A DNA stretch of 64,000 nucleotides from Archegozetes longisetosus (lineage: Eukaryota > Arthropoda > Arachnida > Sarcoptiformes > Trhypochthoniidae). The translations under genes were made by a program, and so were the position numbers. The DNA is taken from contig JAEMBT020000003.1 in the NCBI GenBank assembly GCA_018873245.2, forward strand, positions 2,747,843 to 2,811,842, written 5' to 3'. Below the pieces are notes generated by a model that was given only the letters and a program-made list of their open reading frames with translations, was not told the DNA's origin and ran no database searches. Positions 11,701 to 21,713 of the stretch are shown one piece after another. Position 1 is the first letter of the stretch. Every line of letters starts with the position of its first letter.

Positions 11701-14700
11701 CATAAGTGCATTAAGAAAGAATTTAGTTTGATATCAGATACATATTTTCTCATCTCGTGTTTGACAGTTGTTCGTCATGGGACTGGAGGTCTCTTGCCTT
11801 ACATTCGCAATTCACACATAAGATAAACATTAACTCAATTTTGGTCGATCCGCGAGAGTTTTACATTCAAGATATCTTCTGGTCTGGGAATTTTTCCCTT
11901 CAGACAATTGCCAAATCAATTAGTGTGAGTGCGAACTATAAACCCAAATATTTACCATTTGATCCCATATTTAGGAAAATATTTTCCGCTCAATTAATTT
12001 TCACTTTCCATTTATTGTATTCACTTATCTAATCGCTACTATAAATTGCATTTCATGTCTAGATTATGAACAGAATTTCTGAGACATCTTTAATTGGGTG
12101 TAAAACCGAACTACTAATAGAAGAAGCGACTAAAGTAGTGGAAAATAAGGTAAAATATTTCTGAAGTTAATCGATAGATTAAATTTCACCACTTCATTGA
12201 AGCGTTGATATGAAATTATCCGAATCGAGTCACAATTTTCATATTTGGAGTTTAATGCTTTGAGTTTATCAATGATAGCAGTACTCTCAAAAACTTGATA
12301 GTCTTCGATAGCAATCAGAAGTGGTTCGTTGTAATGGCATACTTTCCATCAGACCATAATATTCAAAATATTAACAAGCTTATAGAATATTCAATATAGT
12401 AGTCAAAAAGTAAATTAGAAATCAAATTCAGCAAAGAATTGATGTGCATCACAAGGGTGTTGACATAGTGATTACCTTTTTCTTATTGCTATCGAGGATT
12501 GAGTTAAGTTTAAAAGTGTAATGACAAAAACATAAGCCATGATCAATTTGAAATGTCACATAAATCATAGTTTTTCCTTTGTCGATGTTGCATAACACTT
12601 TATTTTGTATTATACTAATACCTGATCTACTTTATAAGAAAATGAGGTTTTGGGAATAATTCACTCAAATGATTTGTTGCTTTAATAGATAAGAAACCTT
12701 GTCGGAGCCGCTGAATTATCTACCGAAGAATATACAAACTTGGAATTAGATTCGTGGGAAAAGTTACATTCATTTTGCGTTCAATATCATAATGTGGAAA
12801 ACAAACCTCTCGGACTATTCATTGATTCGAGAACTGGACTAAAAGGAATTATCAAGAAGTCTAACATCGAATTTCTTAGAAAGAGCGATAACTTTGATAA
12901 TGCGATCATTAGCTCAATGTTTGGCAACAAATTTAGTTACGATTTATTATGCGAAGACTCGTCAATCGAATCGAGTTTAGCTGTTCTTTTGGAAAGTGTA
13001 AATATTATTTCGCAAGCATTAACTGAAGAAGATTTACTGATATTCGAAGCCGCGCTTTTGAGAGGAGAAACTGCAGAAAACGCTGTTACAGTTCTAATCG
13101 AAAACTCGTTAATGTTGGCCACAGATTCAACTTCAATGAATGGCGAACCTCTTAAGCACGCTTTCGATAACATATTCTCGAAAGCTCCACAATTGATTGA
13201 AGCGATTGAGGCCGCACTCAAAGGGTTGGATTTAGACCTAAAAGATTCCTCTGACACTGACGAAGAAATGGTAGAAAATTTCTCGCACCCAATTCTACCG
13301 ATTTTTATGAATTTCTTATCGAGTAACAGTGGACTCGCACTATTGAGCGAAAGTGTCAAACAAATGTCACGATTGAGATTCAACTTTTGTCGAGACTTGT
13401 TACTATTTCAGTCATTTATTTCGGAAGTTAGAAATAAAGACAGTCTCGATATGATCGAAAAGATGCATTCAAACACAATTCCATTGACAGCAATGTTTTT
13501 ACACGCATATTATTTTATGACATGGGTTTGCGAGACCCCGATGATGGAAAGTATCCGGTCGGTCAATGCTGAAGATAGTGTGGCGCATCTGTCACTGCTA
13601 GAACTTAATGATTATATAAATATTAATCGCAGCGGTCCTTCCACTGCATCGTTACTATTCGATTGCGGGCCACGAAGCATTTTAAACCATTTTATTCAAA
13701 ATAATGGCGGAATTTTAGCTAAAAAATTACTTTCATATAAGTTATCTCTAATTGAAGAAACGGTCACCAATTTAGAGATTTGGTCCACTATTATGCCTCA
13801 ATACGTGTTATCAGTCGCACAACTAGTTTGGCCGATATCTACACAATTCAAATTAGCAGAATTTCTACTAGGTTTCGGTCAATACCAACTTTTACAACAA
13901 TATATTAGTAAATTGGATGTTTGGTGTAGTTTCAATGCTAGTTCCAGGCAATTCCTCAAAGCCTTGTGTTACCTAATTCTTGGCGAACCAAATAAATCGG
14001 TTCCACTCTTTAATAAAGCTATTTTCGGTGTTAATGATGAATCATTTCTTAATCGAATTATTGTTGGGCAAGCCCCTGAAAGTCAAGAAGAAGAAGACGT
14101 CATCAAATCGAATATAGTTTACAAATATTATAACAAATTATTACAATTATTTGCGATTTACTCTCATTCAGAAGCCATCATAGATGTGATCAATAGTGCG
14201 ATATCAATGTTGGACGAATTAACTGATCTCAACTATGAAGAACATATGTCTTCTTTATACTCAACTCTATTTATGTCTCAATTAGAGTTGGGAAATACTG
14301 CTGAAGCCTATGAAGCGATGATTTTAAATCCTGATATATCCCAAAAGAAAACCTGCTTAAGACAATTCATTGTTTATCATTGCGAGAGTGGACAACTGTC
14401 TGGTCTGATAGCATTCACTTATAATGATATTGAAGACGAATTCGTTAGTATAATAGAGTCGCGGGCCAGATCGACGGATTTGTTGCTATCAAACCAAATA
14501 AACTATTATCAACTGTTATATTCCTATTTTGTCAGAGATAGTAATTATAGAAGAGCTGCGTCTGTGATGTATGAATATGGTCGAAGACTTAGTCAAGAAG
14601 TTAACGGCATTGAGAGTATCAAAAAGCAAGTCACTTGTTATTTAATAACTCTTAACTGTTTGAAAATTGTAAATCCGAAGTATTCATGGATTGTTAAGCC

Positions 14701-16404
14701 ATCAGCTCGAAGACTGCCTACTTCTCCGTTAACCAAACGCAAACACGGTAACGATGTAGATGAACAAGAATCAATTAAATCTTCAATTGAAATATTAGAC
14801 AGCGATGACATTAAACGTGAATATGAATTAGTGAAAGCAAGGCTTCGATTATTACAAAAAGACGAAAAGACTTATGCGATCGCAAACACACTATTGGGCG
14901 CTACAGAAACTGTAACTCTGTTGATATCCTCCAATTTATATGACTTAGCCTTTAGTTTGAGTTCGTTACTTAAACTCAGTTATGAGCCGATATTTGAAGG
15001 CATTGTTTCCAAATATATATACTTAGTTCAGTCTGGAAATAGTTATGAAATAGTTGACGTTTATGACTGTTTTGTTGATAATGATACGGCTTCGCTTGGG
15101 TTTATAAATAGCGCTGATCTGACTCCTGTTGAGAAGATGTGGCATTTGATATCTGCTTATATTGATAAGTATGAAACTACTGGTCAAACGTTGTTGAAAA
15201 GATGTGTTGCTGAAAAATTATTGTCTAATGGTATTATCATTCCGACGTGTCTTAAATTGAAATATCAGGTCAGCATCAATTAAAATTTAGTTTTTAACTG
15301 CAATTTTTGGCAATAATTTGCATCTAGTTAGATACATAAATACACGAAAGAAGTACTTTTTAATGAGATTTATTTTTCGAGAGGCTAATTTTAATCCATT
15401 TATTGGTTAAATGAGCTGTACTTAAAGTTCATTTTTACAGTTAAGTAATGCTTTGCAGAGTATTTCCTAATTAGTAAATGTGTATTAGACACTCGTTTGC
15501 AAATTAAAAGTTAGTACAAAAATGTACAAAAACATAACAGACTAATTAACAACTTTGGAGTGCATATTAAGCATAACATAACACAAAACTGATGCCTCTT
15601 TCCCTCAAAGTTCGGTAGAATTCCCCAATGCTTTTTATCACGTAATACGTCTAATTAATGACTTGATTGTTAGGAGACTTGAAAATATTTCTTTAGCAAA
15701 TCTCTAATTCTCTTGACATTGCTCTTGAAAATGTTTTAACACTAATTCTCTGACTAATTGTAGAAGAAAGTTGTTAAGCACTTTCGGTGAAGCTCTGCTT
15801 TAGGAATATCTGTATTATCGTAATTATTTCTAATTTAGAAACAAAACTGTCCGGAATTGCTTCGACTGCTGATATCCTATGACTTTATCGAAGAAGCAGT
15901 TAATCTGTCGGTGGAATACATACTCGCCTTGAAGGGAACGGGAACTGAATATTTTGACATAAGGGTAATTAAATTTGATGCTGAAAAAATGCATTCTTTT
16001 TATGAGAGAATTTCAAGAATTTAAGTCAATTTGTTTCACTAATTAATTTCCATTCGTTAAATAGTGTGCTCTATTACCTAATACACCACCGCTATATCTT
16101 CCTATGCATATCTTCAATATTTTGCTCACAATTCTTGATGAGGATAAGAAACTTGTTCCACAGTATAAAGAGGTAAGTAATTAATTGTCTCAATGTCTTT
16201 ATTTTAATGTTATTTTTATCACAAGTTATTAGCTCTAAACTTGAGTATAAGCTCTTTACTCAATCAGTCAAGAAGTAATTCAATTATCAAGTTCTTAGTC
16301 GAAAATTTATTCGAAACTTTTTCGTTATCTTTAACTATAAACCAATTACTAGTAATTGAATTGAATTTCTGTTCAATTAACATTTTCAGATGTACAAAAA
16401 CTGA
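8763..16404 (+). CDS. Nup160: Nup160, nuclear pore complex scaffold nucleoporin (spliced gene)
   Basis: Nup160 (yeast Nup120) is a subunit of the Y-shaped Nup107-160 complex that scaffolds both faces of the nuclear pore and is needed for mRNA export and pore assembly. Proposed exons: 8763-8790, 8954-9065, 9222-9435, 10070-10352, 10845-10923, 11113-11303, 11414-11678, 11768-11924, 12063-12149, 12689-15268, 15839-15964, 16065-16172, 16390-16404. All introns are GT-AG and phases agree through the whole model, giving about 1414 residues against 1436 in human. Exons 2-9 encode the N-terminal beta-propeller (landmarks NRFIYW, VHRLVFPHP, FALCRDLRIRMWSYK, DPREFY). Exons 10-13 encode the alpha-helical stack (RFNFCRDLL, IIESRARSTDLL, MYEYGRRL, ELLRLLISYDFIEEAV). 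No signal peptide or membrane segment. The weakest parts are the tiny first exon and the last exon. Confidence 0.95.
8837..8857. repeat. (ATAA)n short tandem repeat in Nup160 intron 1
   Basis: About five AAAT-type tetranucleotide units, inside the 163-bp first intron. Confidence 0.9.
8954..9065 (+). CDS. Nup160: Nup160 exon 2
   Basis: Acceptor CTTCAG at 8948-8953 and donor GTAACT at 9066. Phase 1 in, phase 2 out. It encodes AANSTLQDFKLAETAGAY and ends NRFIYW, the W being split by the intron; human Nup160 has RNRFIYW at this point. First blade of the propeller. Confidence 0.9.
9222..9435 (+). CDS. Nup160: Nup160 exon 3
   Basis: Acceptor TTGTAG, donor GTAAGC at 9436; phase 2 in, phase 0 out. 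It encodes KTSNDILELTEVSMDVNLTG, then LKLQFQN and VHRLVFPHP, matching human LELVEISLDINL, VRLKFQN and VHRLLLPHP. This is the parent of the upstream pseudogene fragment. Confidence 0.95.
9436..10069 (+). other. Nup160 intron 3 (634 bp)
   Basis: Longest intron of the propeller half. It contains overlapping open frames on both strands (9731-9949 plus; 9571-9861 minus) of 72 and 96 codons. Neither matches a family I know nor joins the gene in phase, and chance is the likeliest explanation. No repeat recognised. Confidence 0.7.
10070..10352 (+). CDS. Nup160: Nup160 exon 4
   Basis: Acceptor TTGTAG, donor GTATTG at 10353; phase 0 in, phase 1 out. It encodes a Ser/Thr-rich loop, then LDDPSNYSVLN (human TDPCNYQLIP), SCSWLTPQREAVFVI and GSLLVVRL. 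Propeller blade. Confidence 0.93.
10353..10844 (+). other. Nup160 intron 4 (492 bp)
   Basis: AT-rich spliced-out sequence. I recognise no repeat or nested gene. Confidence 0.75.
10845..10923 (+). CDS. Nup160: Nup160 exon 5
   Basis: Acceptor TTGACAG, donor GTAATC at 10924; phase 1 in, phase 2 out. It encodes GKVISYELKQTTIIGRLWSG and LVPAIMR. Human has VVELKQSSVMQRLLTGWMP at this place. Confidence 0.92.
11113..11303 (+). CDS. Nup160: Nup160 exon 6
   Basis: Acceptor GAACAG, donor GTATTT at 11304; phase 2 in, phase 1 out. It encodes DDYLIFALCRDLRIRMWSYK, nearly identical in pattern to human HDAFIFALCQDHKLRMWSYK, the best-conserved propeller block of the family. Confidence 0.96.
11414..11678 (+). 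CDS. Nup160: Nup160 exon 7
   Basis: Acceptor TTGTTAG, donor GTAGTT at 11679; phase 1 in, phase 2 out. It encodes LYLAAFVAGGEQRQFLLFE, then LVDFCIANNQIWSLWLNSDN, matching human LIDFALTSTDIWALWHDAEN. Confidence 0.95.
11768..11924 (+). CDS. Nup160: Nup160 exon 8
   Basis: Acceptor TTGACAG, donor GTGAGT at 11925; phase 2 in, phase 0 out. It encodes ILVDPREFYIQDIFWSGNFS, matching human DDQDPREMYLQSLFTPGQFT. End of the propeller. Confidence 0.95.
12063..12149 (+). CDS. Nup160: Nup160 exon 9
   Basis: Acceptor TGTCTAG, donor GTAAAA at 12150; a phase 0-0 exon of 29 codons. It encodes a helix with KTELLIEEATKVVENK, against human LKKEVTLAVENEL. Confidence 0.88.
12281..12520 (+). mobile_element. MITE-like element, family A, copy 2 (in Nup160 intron 9)
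   Basis: Left end reads CTTCGATAGCAATCAGAAGT; right end reads TTGCTATCGAGGATTGAGTT. The ends are inverted repeats of each other around CGATAGCAA. The core shares CTTTCCATCAGACCATAAT with copy 1 and the stretch around TTATAGAATATTCAATATA with copy 3. It occupies about 240 of the 539 bp of this intron, away from the splice sites. No coding capacity. Confidence 0.72.
12689..15268 (+). CDS. Nup160: Nup160 exon 10 (large helical-domain exon)
   Basis: A single 860-codon exon, phase 0 at both ends, acceptor TTTAATAG, donor GTCAGC at 15269. It carries almost all of the alpha-helical region: SWEKLHSFCVQYHNVENKPL and GLKGIIKKSNIEFL near its start (human EFWCKFYACCLQYQEALSHPL), RFNFCRDLLLFQ, EFVSIIESRARSTDLLLSNQ, NYRRAASVMYEYGRRLSQEV, YSWIVKP, a charged KRKHGNDVDEQES loop and MWHLISAYIDKYETTGQTLL. 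If intron 10 is retained, the frame ends five codons later at 15281-15283. Confidence 0.97.
15269..15838 (+). other. Nup160 intron 10 (570 bp)
   Basis: Noncoding AT-rich intron with acceptor TAATTTAG. Nothing else recognised. Confidence 0.85.
15839..15964 (+). CDS. Nup160: Nup160 exon 11
   Basis: A phase 0-0 exon of 42 codons, donor GTAATT at 15965. It encodes CPELLRLLISYDFIEEAVNL and TEYFDIR, matching human AAELLRLYLNYDLLEEAVDL and HQYFGIE. Confidence 0.95.
16065..16172 (+). CDS. Nup160: Nup160 exon 12
   Basis: A phase 0-0 exon of 36 codons, donor GTAAGT at 16173. It encodes LPNTPPLYLPMHIFNILLTI then LDEDKKLVPQYKE. Human has APMVWLPYSSIDQLLQAL and KILDKLEDYQQKV here. Confidence 0.92.
16390..16404 (+). 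CDS. Nup160: Nup160 exon 13 (terminal, frame uncertain)
   Basis: The TTTTCAG acceptor at 16383-16389 joined in phase 0 gives MYKN and a stop at 16402-16404. In another frame the same exon reads VQKLNNEVKRLRQLTIHTSK and stops at 16452-16454; that tail looks more like a family C-terminus but would need a phase shift not supplied by the splice sites I see. Confidence 0.5.
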   Translation: MYKN

Positions 16405-16612
16405 ATAACGAAGTGAAAAGATTGCGTCAACTTACTATTCATACATCGAAGTGATCACTTGAACGCACCATTCAATTGATATATCAACTTTTAGTACTAA
16501 TTATTAATGCTCTACTCTTTTTTAAATTAAAAATCACTGCCATTTGTGTCTAATTAAATTTACGAGTTTTGCCAATATTTTTTATTAAAGAGAAAAATGT
16601 TACAAAACTTGA

Positions 16613-16618
16613 AATAAA
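16613..16618 (+). promoter_or_regulatory. Candidate Nup160 polyadenylation signal
   Basis: AATAAA about 210 bp after the stop codon. It is the first canonical hexamer I noticed downstream; in AT-rich DNA this match alone is weak. Confidence 0.4.
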
Positions 16619-18550
16619 CTTCTTTTCTATTTAATGATTAACCACTCGTCAAAAATGCTTTCATTAAGACTGAGTTAATTGGCTAAGCGAACCAAATGCA
16701 AGAGTTTACGTGCCTTTGGTTTATTACTACTTTCCATAATCTAAACTTTATTTAAGTTCAAGAGTTGAATCATTATATCTTTATTTTATGGCTTCTGTGA
16801 TTACGAATCGAATTTCAGTATTTTCAACGTTATGAATGAAACCTCAAATGAATGGGTAATTAATCAATTTTATGGGCTTCGAGTTATCTTTGAATTAATT
16901 CATTAAATTATTTGATAATTTTTCGTTGAAAACTTATAACTTCTTGGAATAAATTGTACATAAGCCTAAAATTGAAGTCTAGCGGATATGCTTGTGTATA
17001 GATCTTATAGACAACGCCTTAAAGAATCCTTAGCGGAAACATAAAGTTCAGATTATGTCCAAAGTTTTGACGAATCTTTAGTGACTAGGTATTGAATTTC
17101 AAAAAAGCTTTGCTCAATATTTTGTTCGTCAAACTAAGTTGAGAGTTGTTTTTTTTTGATAATAATCAGTCGAAAGCACAGTCTACACAAGCATTTAAAA
17201 TAAATTACTCCTCTTTTGATCCATTAGTAATGTTTCCGTGTATTCTTGTTATAATTCATTTATTCTGTACTTCAAATGATAAAAAAGTGCTTTACTTGAG
17301 GTGATTTCAAAGAGAGAGAAAAATGATATTCATTTATGCTTTTATGCATTCATTCGTTTTAGGATTGGAGAAAACCAGAATTAAGTTACAAAAACTACAC
17401 AAAAATAGTTTAATGTCCTCGAAATGTGTGATAAGCTCTAATGACTTCCACAATAATTGCAAGTATTAATTTCTTTGCCGCTAATATTTTACTTTAGGCT
17501 CAAGTAATCAGTAAATACCGAACTATCACATAACAAGAGCTCTGAAAATCCAAAACAAAAATATTAGATTACAGTTTAGTTTTAATTGCATTCTTGAATT
17601 CTGGTCATGGATTGTATTTTAAAACCTGAAACATCGTGCAAAGAATTTACTTTTTACAAGGTGATATAAACGTTCTCTAATTTAATGTTTGATTGAATGG
17701 TCTGATGGCTATTAATACTCGAATTATACAGAAAATGTACTGTTTGCTACAGTTTAACAACTTCTGAATGACTCGGTTGTCTAAAATTGCGTCAACTGTG
17801 CCCTCAGTTAACTATCTTGACGGAACCATTCTTTTTATAAACTCTTACAATCAGCAATTGAATGAATTTTCTTTTTCAGCTAATAATAGGGTTTGTGCTG
17901 ACTTTAACTTCGATCTAAAGGATAATTTGCTCATAAGTTAATCCTTAGTTTAGGCGACGGCTATGTTGAAACAAATATGCTATAGTTTCAAGTTTAAGCA
18001 GAGCTATAGCTCACAAAACTCAAATATTTTTATATCAAATTAATATCAGAATGAGTTAAAAATCTAAAAAATTCTTGAAGCTTTCATTTCAACAAGTTTA
18101 GGCTTATTGTTAAATTTAATTAAGTTTTAGCGAATGACTAGAACTGATTGTTGAAAAAGTTTAAACTTAATTATGTTTTGTTAATCAGAAAATTGAACTC
18201 TTTGTTAACATAACTTGAAGTGATTAACTGTTGTTCAAAATCTGAAATTGAAATCTTGAGACAGCTTGGTTTAAAGAAAGAATTAAATTTAATCTATAAT
18301 TGAATGAAAGTATTATTTGTGCTGTTGTAATAAATTATGATTAACAGCATGATTTAGATACGCAATCAATTAAAAATTCTAGCCATCAAACAAATGTGTT
18401 TGCATGCAGTCAACATTCGTACGCATATCTATTATTAAATATTTACATTTAAAGTTAATTTAATTATGTATCAGAGATTAAAATAGTATAAATTACTTCT
18501 AGCTTAAATAAAGTTTGAAAAACGTTCAAAAAGTAAATAAGTAATTTTGC
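16619..18550. other. Intergenic AT-rich stretch between Nup160 and the 5S genes
   Basis: No coding exon, tRNA or recognisable repeat seen on either strand. Confidence 0.65.
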
Positions 18551-18555
18551 AAAAA
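18551..18555 (-). terminator. Pol III terminator of minus-strand 5S gene
   Basis: Five A on the + strand are a T5 run immediately after the 3' end of the minus-strand 5S gene. Confidence 0.9.
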
Positions 18556-18673
18556 GTGTAGAGCACCCGGTATTCCCAGGTGGTCTCCCTCCCAAGTACT
18601 AACCAGGCTCGACGCTGCTTAACTTCGGTGATCGAACGAGAACCGGTGCTTTCAGCGTGATATGGCCCTACAC
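18556..18673 (-). rRNA. 5S ribosomal RNA gene, copy 1
   Basis: A full-length gene of 118 nt on the minus strand, starting GTGTAGGGCCATATCACGC and ending GGGTGCTCTACAC, so 5' and 3' ends can pair as helix I. It carries the conserved metazoan blocks GATCACCGAAGTTAAGCAGC, CCTGGTTAGTACTTGG and GACCACCTGGGAATACCGGG. These include the internal control regions bound by TFIIIA (box A, intermediate element, box C). Box C reads GGGAGGGAGACC, the usual length. Followed by a T5 terminator, it appears intact. Confidence 0.97.
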
Positions 18674-19004
18674 ACTAGACTATCCTGCCACATTCAATCT
18701 AATCACTTTGATAACTTAAATAATATTATTAAATTAATAAACATATGCAATTAAATTTGTTAACTATGCAATATAATTTGTAATTGATTAAAGTTTAGTC
18801 AAATATATCTGTTTTAAGTAATATTATGGAATGGATCTCAACGTCATGCAAGTTATGCAATAATATGTGCAATTATATTTGCTAATTATGCAACATAATT
18901 TAAAATTTGATCAGATAAATATGTTTTAAATAACATTATGGGATGGGTCTTAACATCATGAAGTTACAAAATTGATTAGATTGAATGAAGCAAGAGAAGA
19001 TAAT
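18674..19004. other. 331-bp spacer between divergent 5S genes
   Basis: The two 5S genes diverge from this spacer. About 45 bp next to each gene are related in inverted orientation, sharing GATTAGATTGAATG about 30 bp before each gene start. The middle is a direct repeat, listed separately. Confidence 0.85.
18742..18967 (+). repeat. Two-unit direct repeat in 5S spacer
   Basis: Unit 1 begins at 18742 and unit 2 at about 18862, each about 110-120 bp. Paired blocks are ATGCAATTAAATTTGTTAAC with GTGCAATTATATTTGCTAAT, CTATGCAATATAATTT with TTATGCAACATAATTT, and ATTATGGAATGGATCTCAAC with ATTATGGGATGGGTCTTAAC. The units differ by scattered substitutions, so the duplication is not very recent. Confidence 0.85.
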
Positions 19005-19123
19005 GTGTAGGGCCATATCACGCTGAAAGCACCGGTTCTCGTTCGATCACCGAAGTTAAGCAGCGTCGAGCCTGGTTAGTACTTGGGAGGGGAGACCACC
19101 TGGGAATACCGGGTGCTCTACAC
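19005..19123 (+). rRNA. 5S ribosomal RNA gene, copy 2 (1-nt insertion in box C)
   Basis: A 119-nt plus-strand gene. By eye it is identical to copy 1 except for one extra G in the run at 19089-19092 (GGGAGGGGAGACC against GGGAGGGAGACC). The extra base falls in box C, where TFIIIA binds, and changes a helix/loop IV-V element of the RNA. It is followed by T5 and by about 25 bp (TTTTTGCAAAATTACTTATT) shared, inverted, with the flank of copy 1. It could be functional, a mild variant, or a decaying copy. Confidence 0.95.
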
Positions 19124-19128
19124 TTTTT
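19124..19128 (+). terminator. Pol III terminator of plus-strand 5S gene
   Basis: T5 run immediately after the mature 3' end. Confidence 0.9.
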
Positions 19129-21689
19129 GCAAAATTACTTATTTACTTACAACTTTTTTTCTTTCAAGTTGTAAACACTTATTAAACATTCGCGAAGTCA
19201 ATCTGATAGTTGCATATAAACATAACGTCAATAGTGAACACGAGTGCAATAAAGTTTTATTAGATTTCTTATCTTATTGAAATCTGATACAAAGAACTAG
19301 TCGATTTAAACCAGTGTAAAAATGCTACACTAATTATCAAAAGTTCAAAGTAATAATTGCAGATTAGTAACGAAATGTAAATGCGACTGTGGCCTAGGCT
19401 TTTGAAGATAAAATTAATTAAGTACTCATATTATTACTATATCCTATTGGGAAGTATTACCTTAAAATACTATACTCTTAGCTAATACTTTTCAAAGCGA
19501 AGCTCACGTTTTGGCAGAAAAAATCAATTGACTTCTCAAAAGATCATTTACGTGAGACAAGACAGACATCGATTGATGATTTTTCAGCTTTCTTTATTCG
19601 AATCAATCCATTTATAAAGGTTAAGGAACAGATCTAACAAATTGAAGCCAGATGTGAGGAAAGGTCTGAAGTAGACTTTTAGTACCTGACTTAAAATGTG
19701 AGTCGTGTTTCGTTATTTCCAAACATAATTGAACACAACGAGTTGTGTTACTACAAGTATGTAAACTTTTAGTAAAGAATCAAATTTTTATTTTTTCATG
19801 TAAGGAAAGCTGAACTGTTTATAAAAAGTTCAGTTAAATGTTGAATATTTAAGGATAAAAAATTGAAGCATGAGAATGAAATCAGTATTGAGCTGTTCAA
19901 TATATATTCTTACAAAGATTAAACTATATCTTCATTTAAGGGGTCACCGAATCAAAGTGCGACGAGTTAACTAAGTTTCTAACTTTAAATTATGGGTAAA
20001 ATTTTTCTAAATTTAATACTTTCTGTCTGAGTTAATTGTAACTTATTATAATGGGTTGATGTTAGGCTTATTTTTAGACCTAAAATACGCTAAAAGTGAT
20101 GATGACTGCAGTCTCAACATTTCAGAAGATTGAAAGTTCTCGAGTTTTCGACCATATGCAAAAAGTGCTGCCGTTGGGAAAGATTTACTCAGATTTGTGG
20201 CGAAGAAATACATTGACAATTATTGCGGTGGCAGACTAAATGAGTAAAAAAAGTTTATATAGTTTTTTGGCTGTTTTCGACTTTTTCTAAAAGCTAATTG
20301 CGCTAAATATTTTCAAACGCATAATTGATTGCACAATAACTTAAAGACTTTTTTGAAAACTTGCACCAATCTCTATTTGAAATGTTTGGGAGCAATAGGA
20401 AACACATCAGTTATGGACTGAGAAAGTTCTCTGATTTTTGAGTTATAAATATTCATAAAAGTTTTTGAATAATAATTTATTTGCATAAGTTGATGGGTTC
20501 TTATATTATGTATTCAAAAGTGTCTAATTATAATGTGCGTAGAAAGAAGAGAATATAGTGATTTTGCTCTAATTTATTATGCAATAAATACAATTATCAC
20601 AATTTTGCTCATTTACTATTAATAATATGCATAAACAGCAGATTTCAAGAGGAATACAATTAAAAATAGCAATTTTTTCTACAACTCTGCTCTAGAATGC
20701 AATACGATTACAAGATTGTTAATTAATAGTTGTGTTCCTATGACAAAAAATGTTTTTCATAGTAGAAAACAAAGAAAAGCTATGTTTTTGTTCATAGAAG
20801 TTATTCACCTGAAAGTTAGAAATAAATTTTGACTGAAATAAATATGTGCTTAAAACAATTATTAATGAGTTATGGTTTGCGCACAGCTAATTTAAGTGTC
20901 TGCAAACAATAATTCACTGACTGAAAGAACGCGTTCAAAATTAGTTCAAAAACAAAACCGCATCGAAAACTATCCCAATATTTAACACCAAATCTATTTC
21001 ATTCAGATTTGTCTCATTAAACATTTGGAAACTGGCTAACGATTTATGGCTCACTCCTATTGAGATTTAATTAAACTATAAATAAACTTGTTTTGGGTTT
21101 ACTTATGATGCGATCGATGTTTAACTAGAATAAGTCTTATTTGACTTATTTGATACCCTGTAAAACATCTTTGTCTTCATATCTATGAGTCGGTCAGATT
21201 AATTGTGTTTCAACTGTAACGTTACAGTTTATCTCACGCTGTCTTATTGAGGTCTTGTTGCAAAACGATTATTGATTTATACGAATACACATACGATACT
21301 AATACTATGAGAACTTTTGCAATTTAATTATCATAAATGGAAGTCCTATTCTTTGATAGTAAGCGTGTCATCGATATTTCAATCAATTTAACCATCAAAA
21401 ATTCAACTACGATTCCATCAAATTAAATGACGCCTAATCAATTTAGACAAATGTCAGATATTCAAACTCTTTATTGAGACTGTAAAACATTTTCATGGCT
21501 AAACATTTCAATTATTTATAATTAGCTGTTTTTCACTTTTGTCTCATGTTTTTGCGTTTTGATGAGTTTTCACATTCTGAACATGTTATAAACCTCCACA
21601 AAGTATTTTATTTTATATTAAATATTATTATTTTAATTAGCCTCTAAAAATACCTCTACCTTTCTGGTTATTTTCTTCTAGCCATAGTG

Positions 21690-21713
21690 TCTCTCTCTCT
21701 CTCTCTCTCTCTC
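21690..21713. repeat. (TC)12 microsatellite
   Basis: Perfect TC dinucleotide run in intergenic DNA. Confidence 0.95.

Noticed and set aside
12937..13383. 148-codon antisense frame
   Set aside because: Antisense shadow of the large Nup160 exon.
19083..19280. 65-codon frame
   Set aside because: Begins inside the plus-strand 5S rRNA gene; a shadow.
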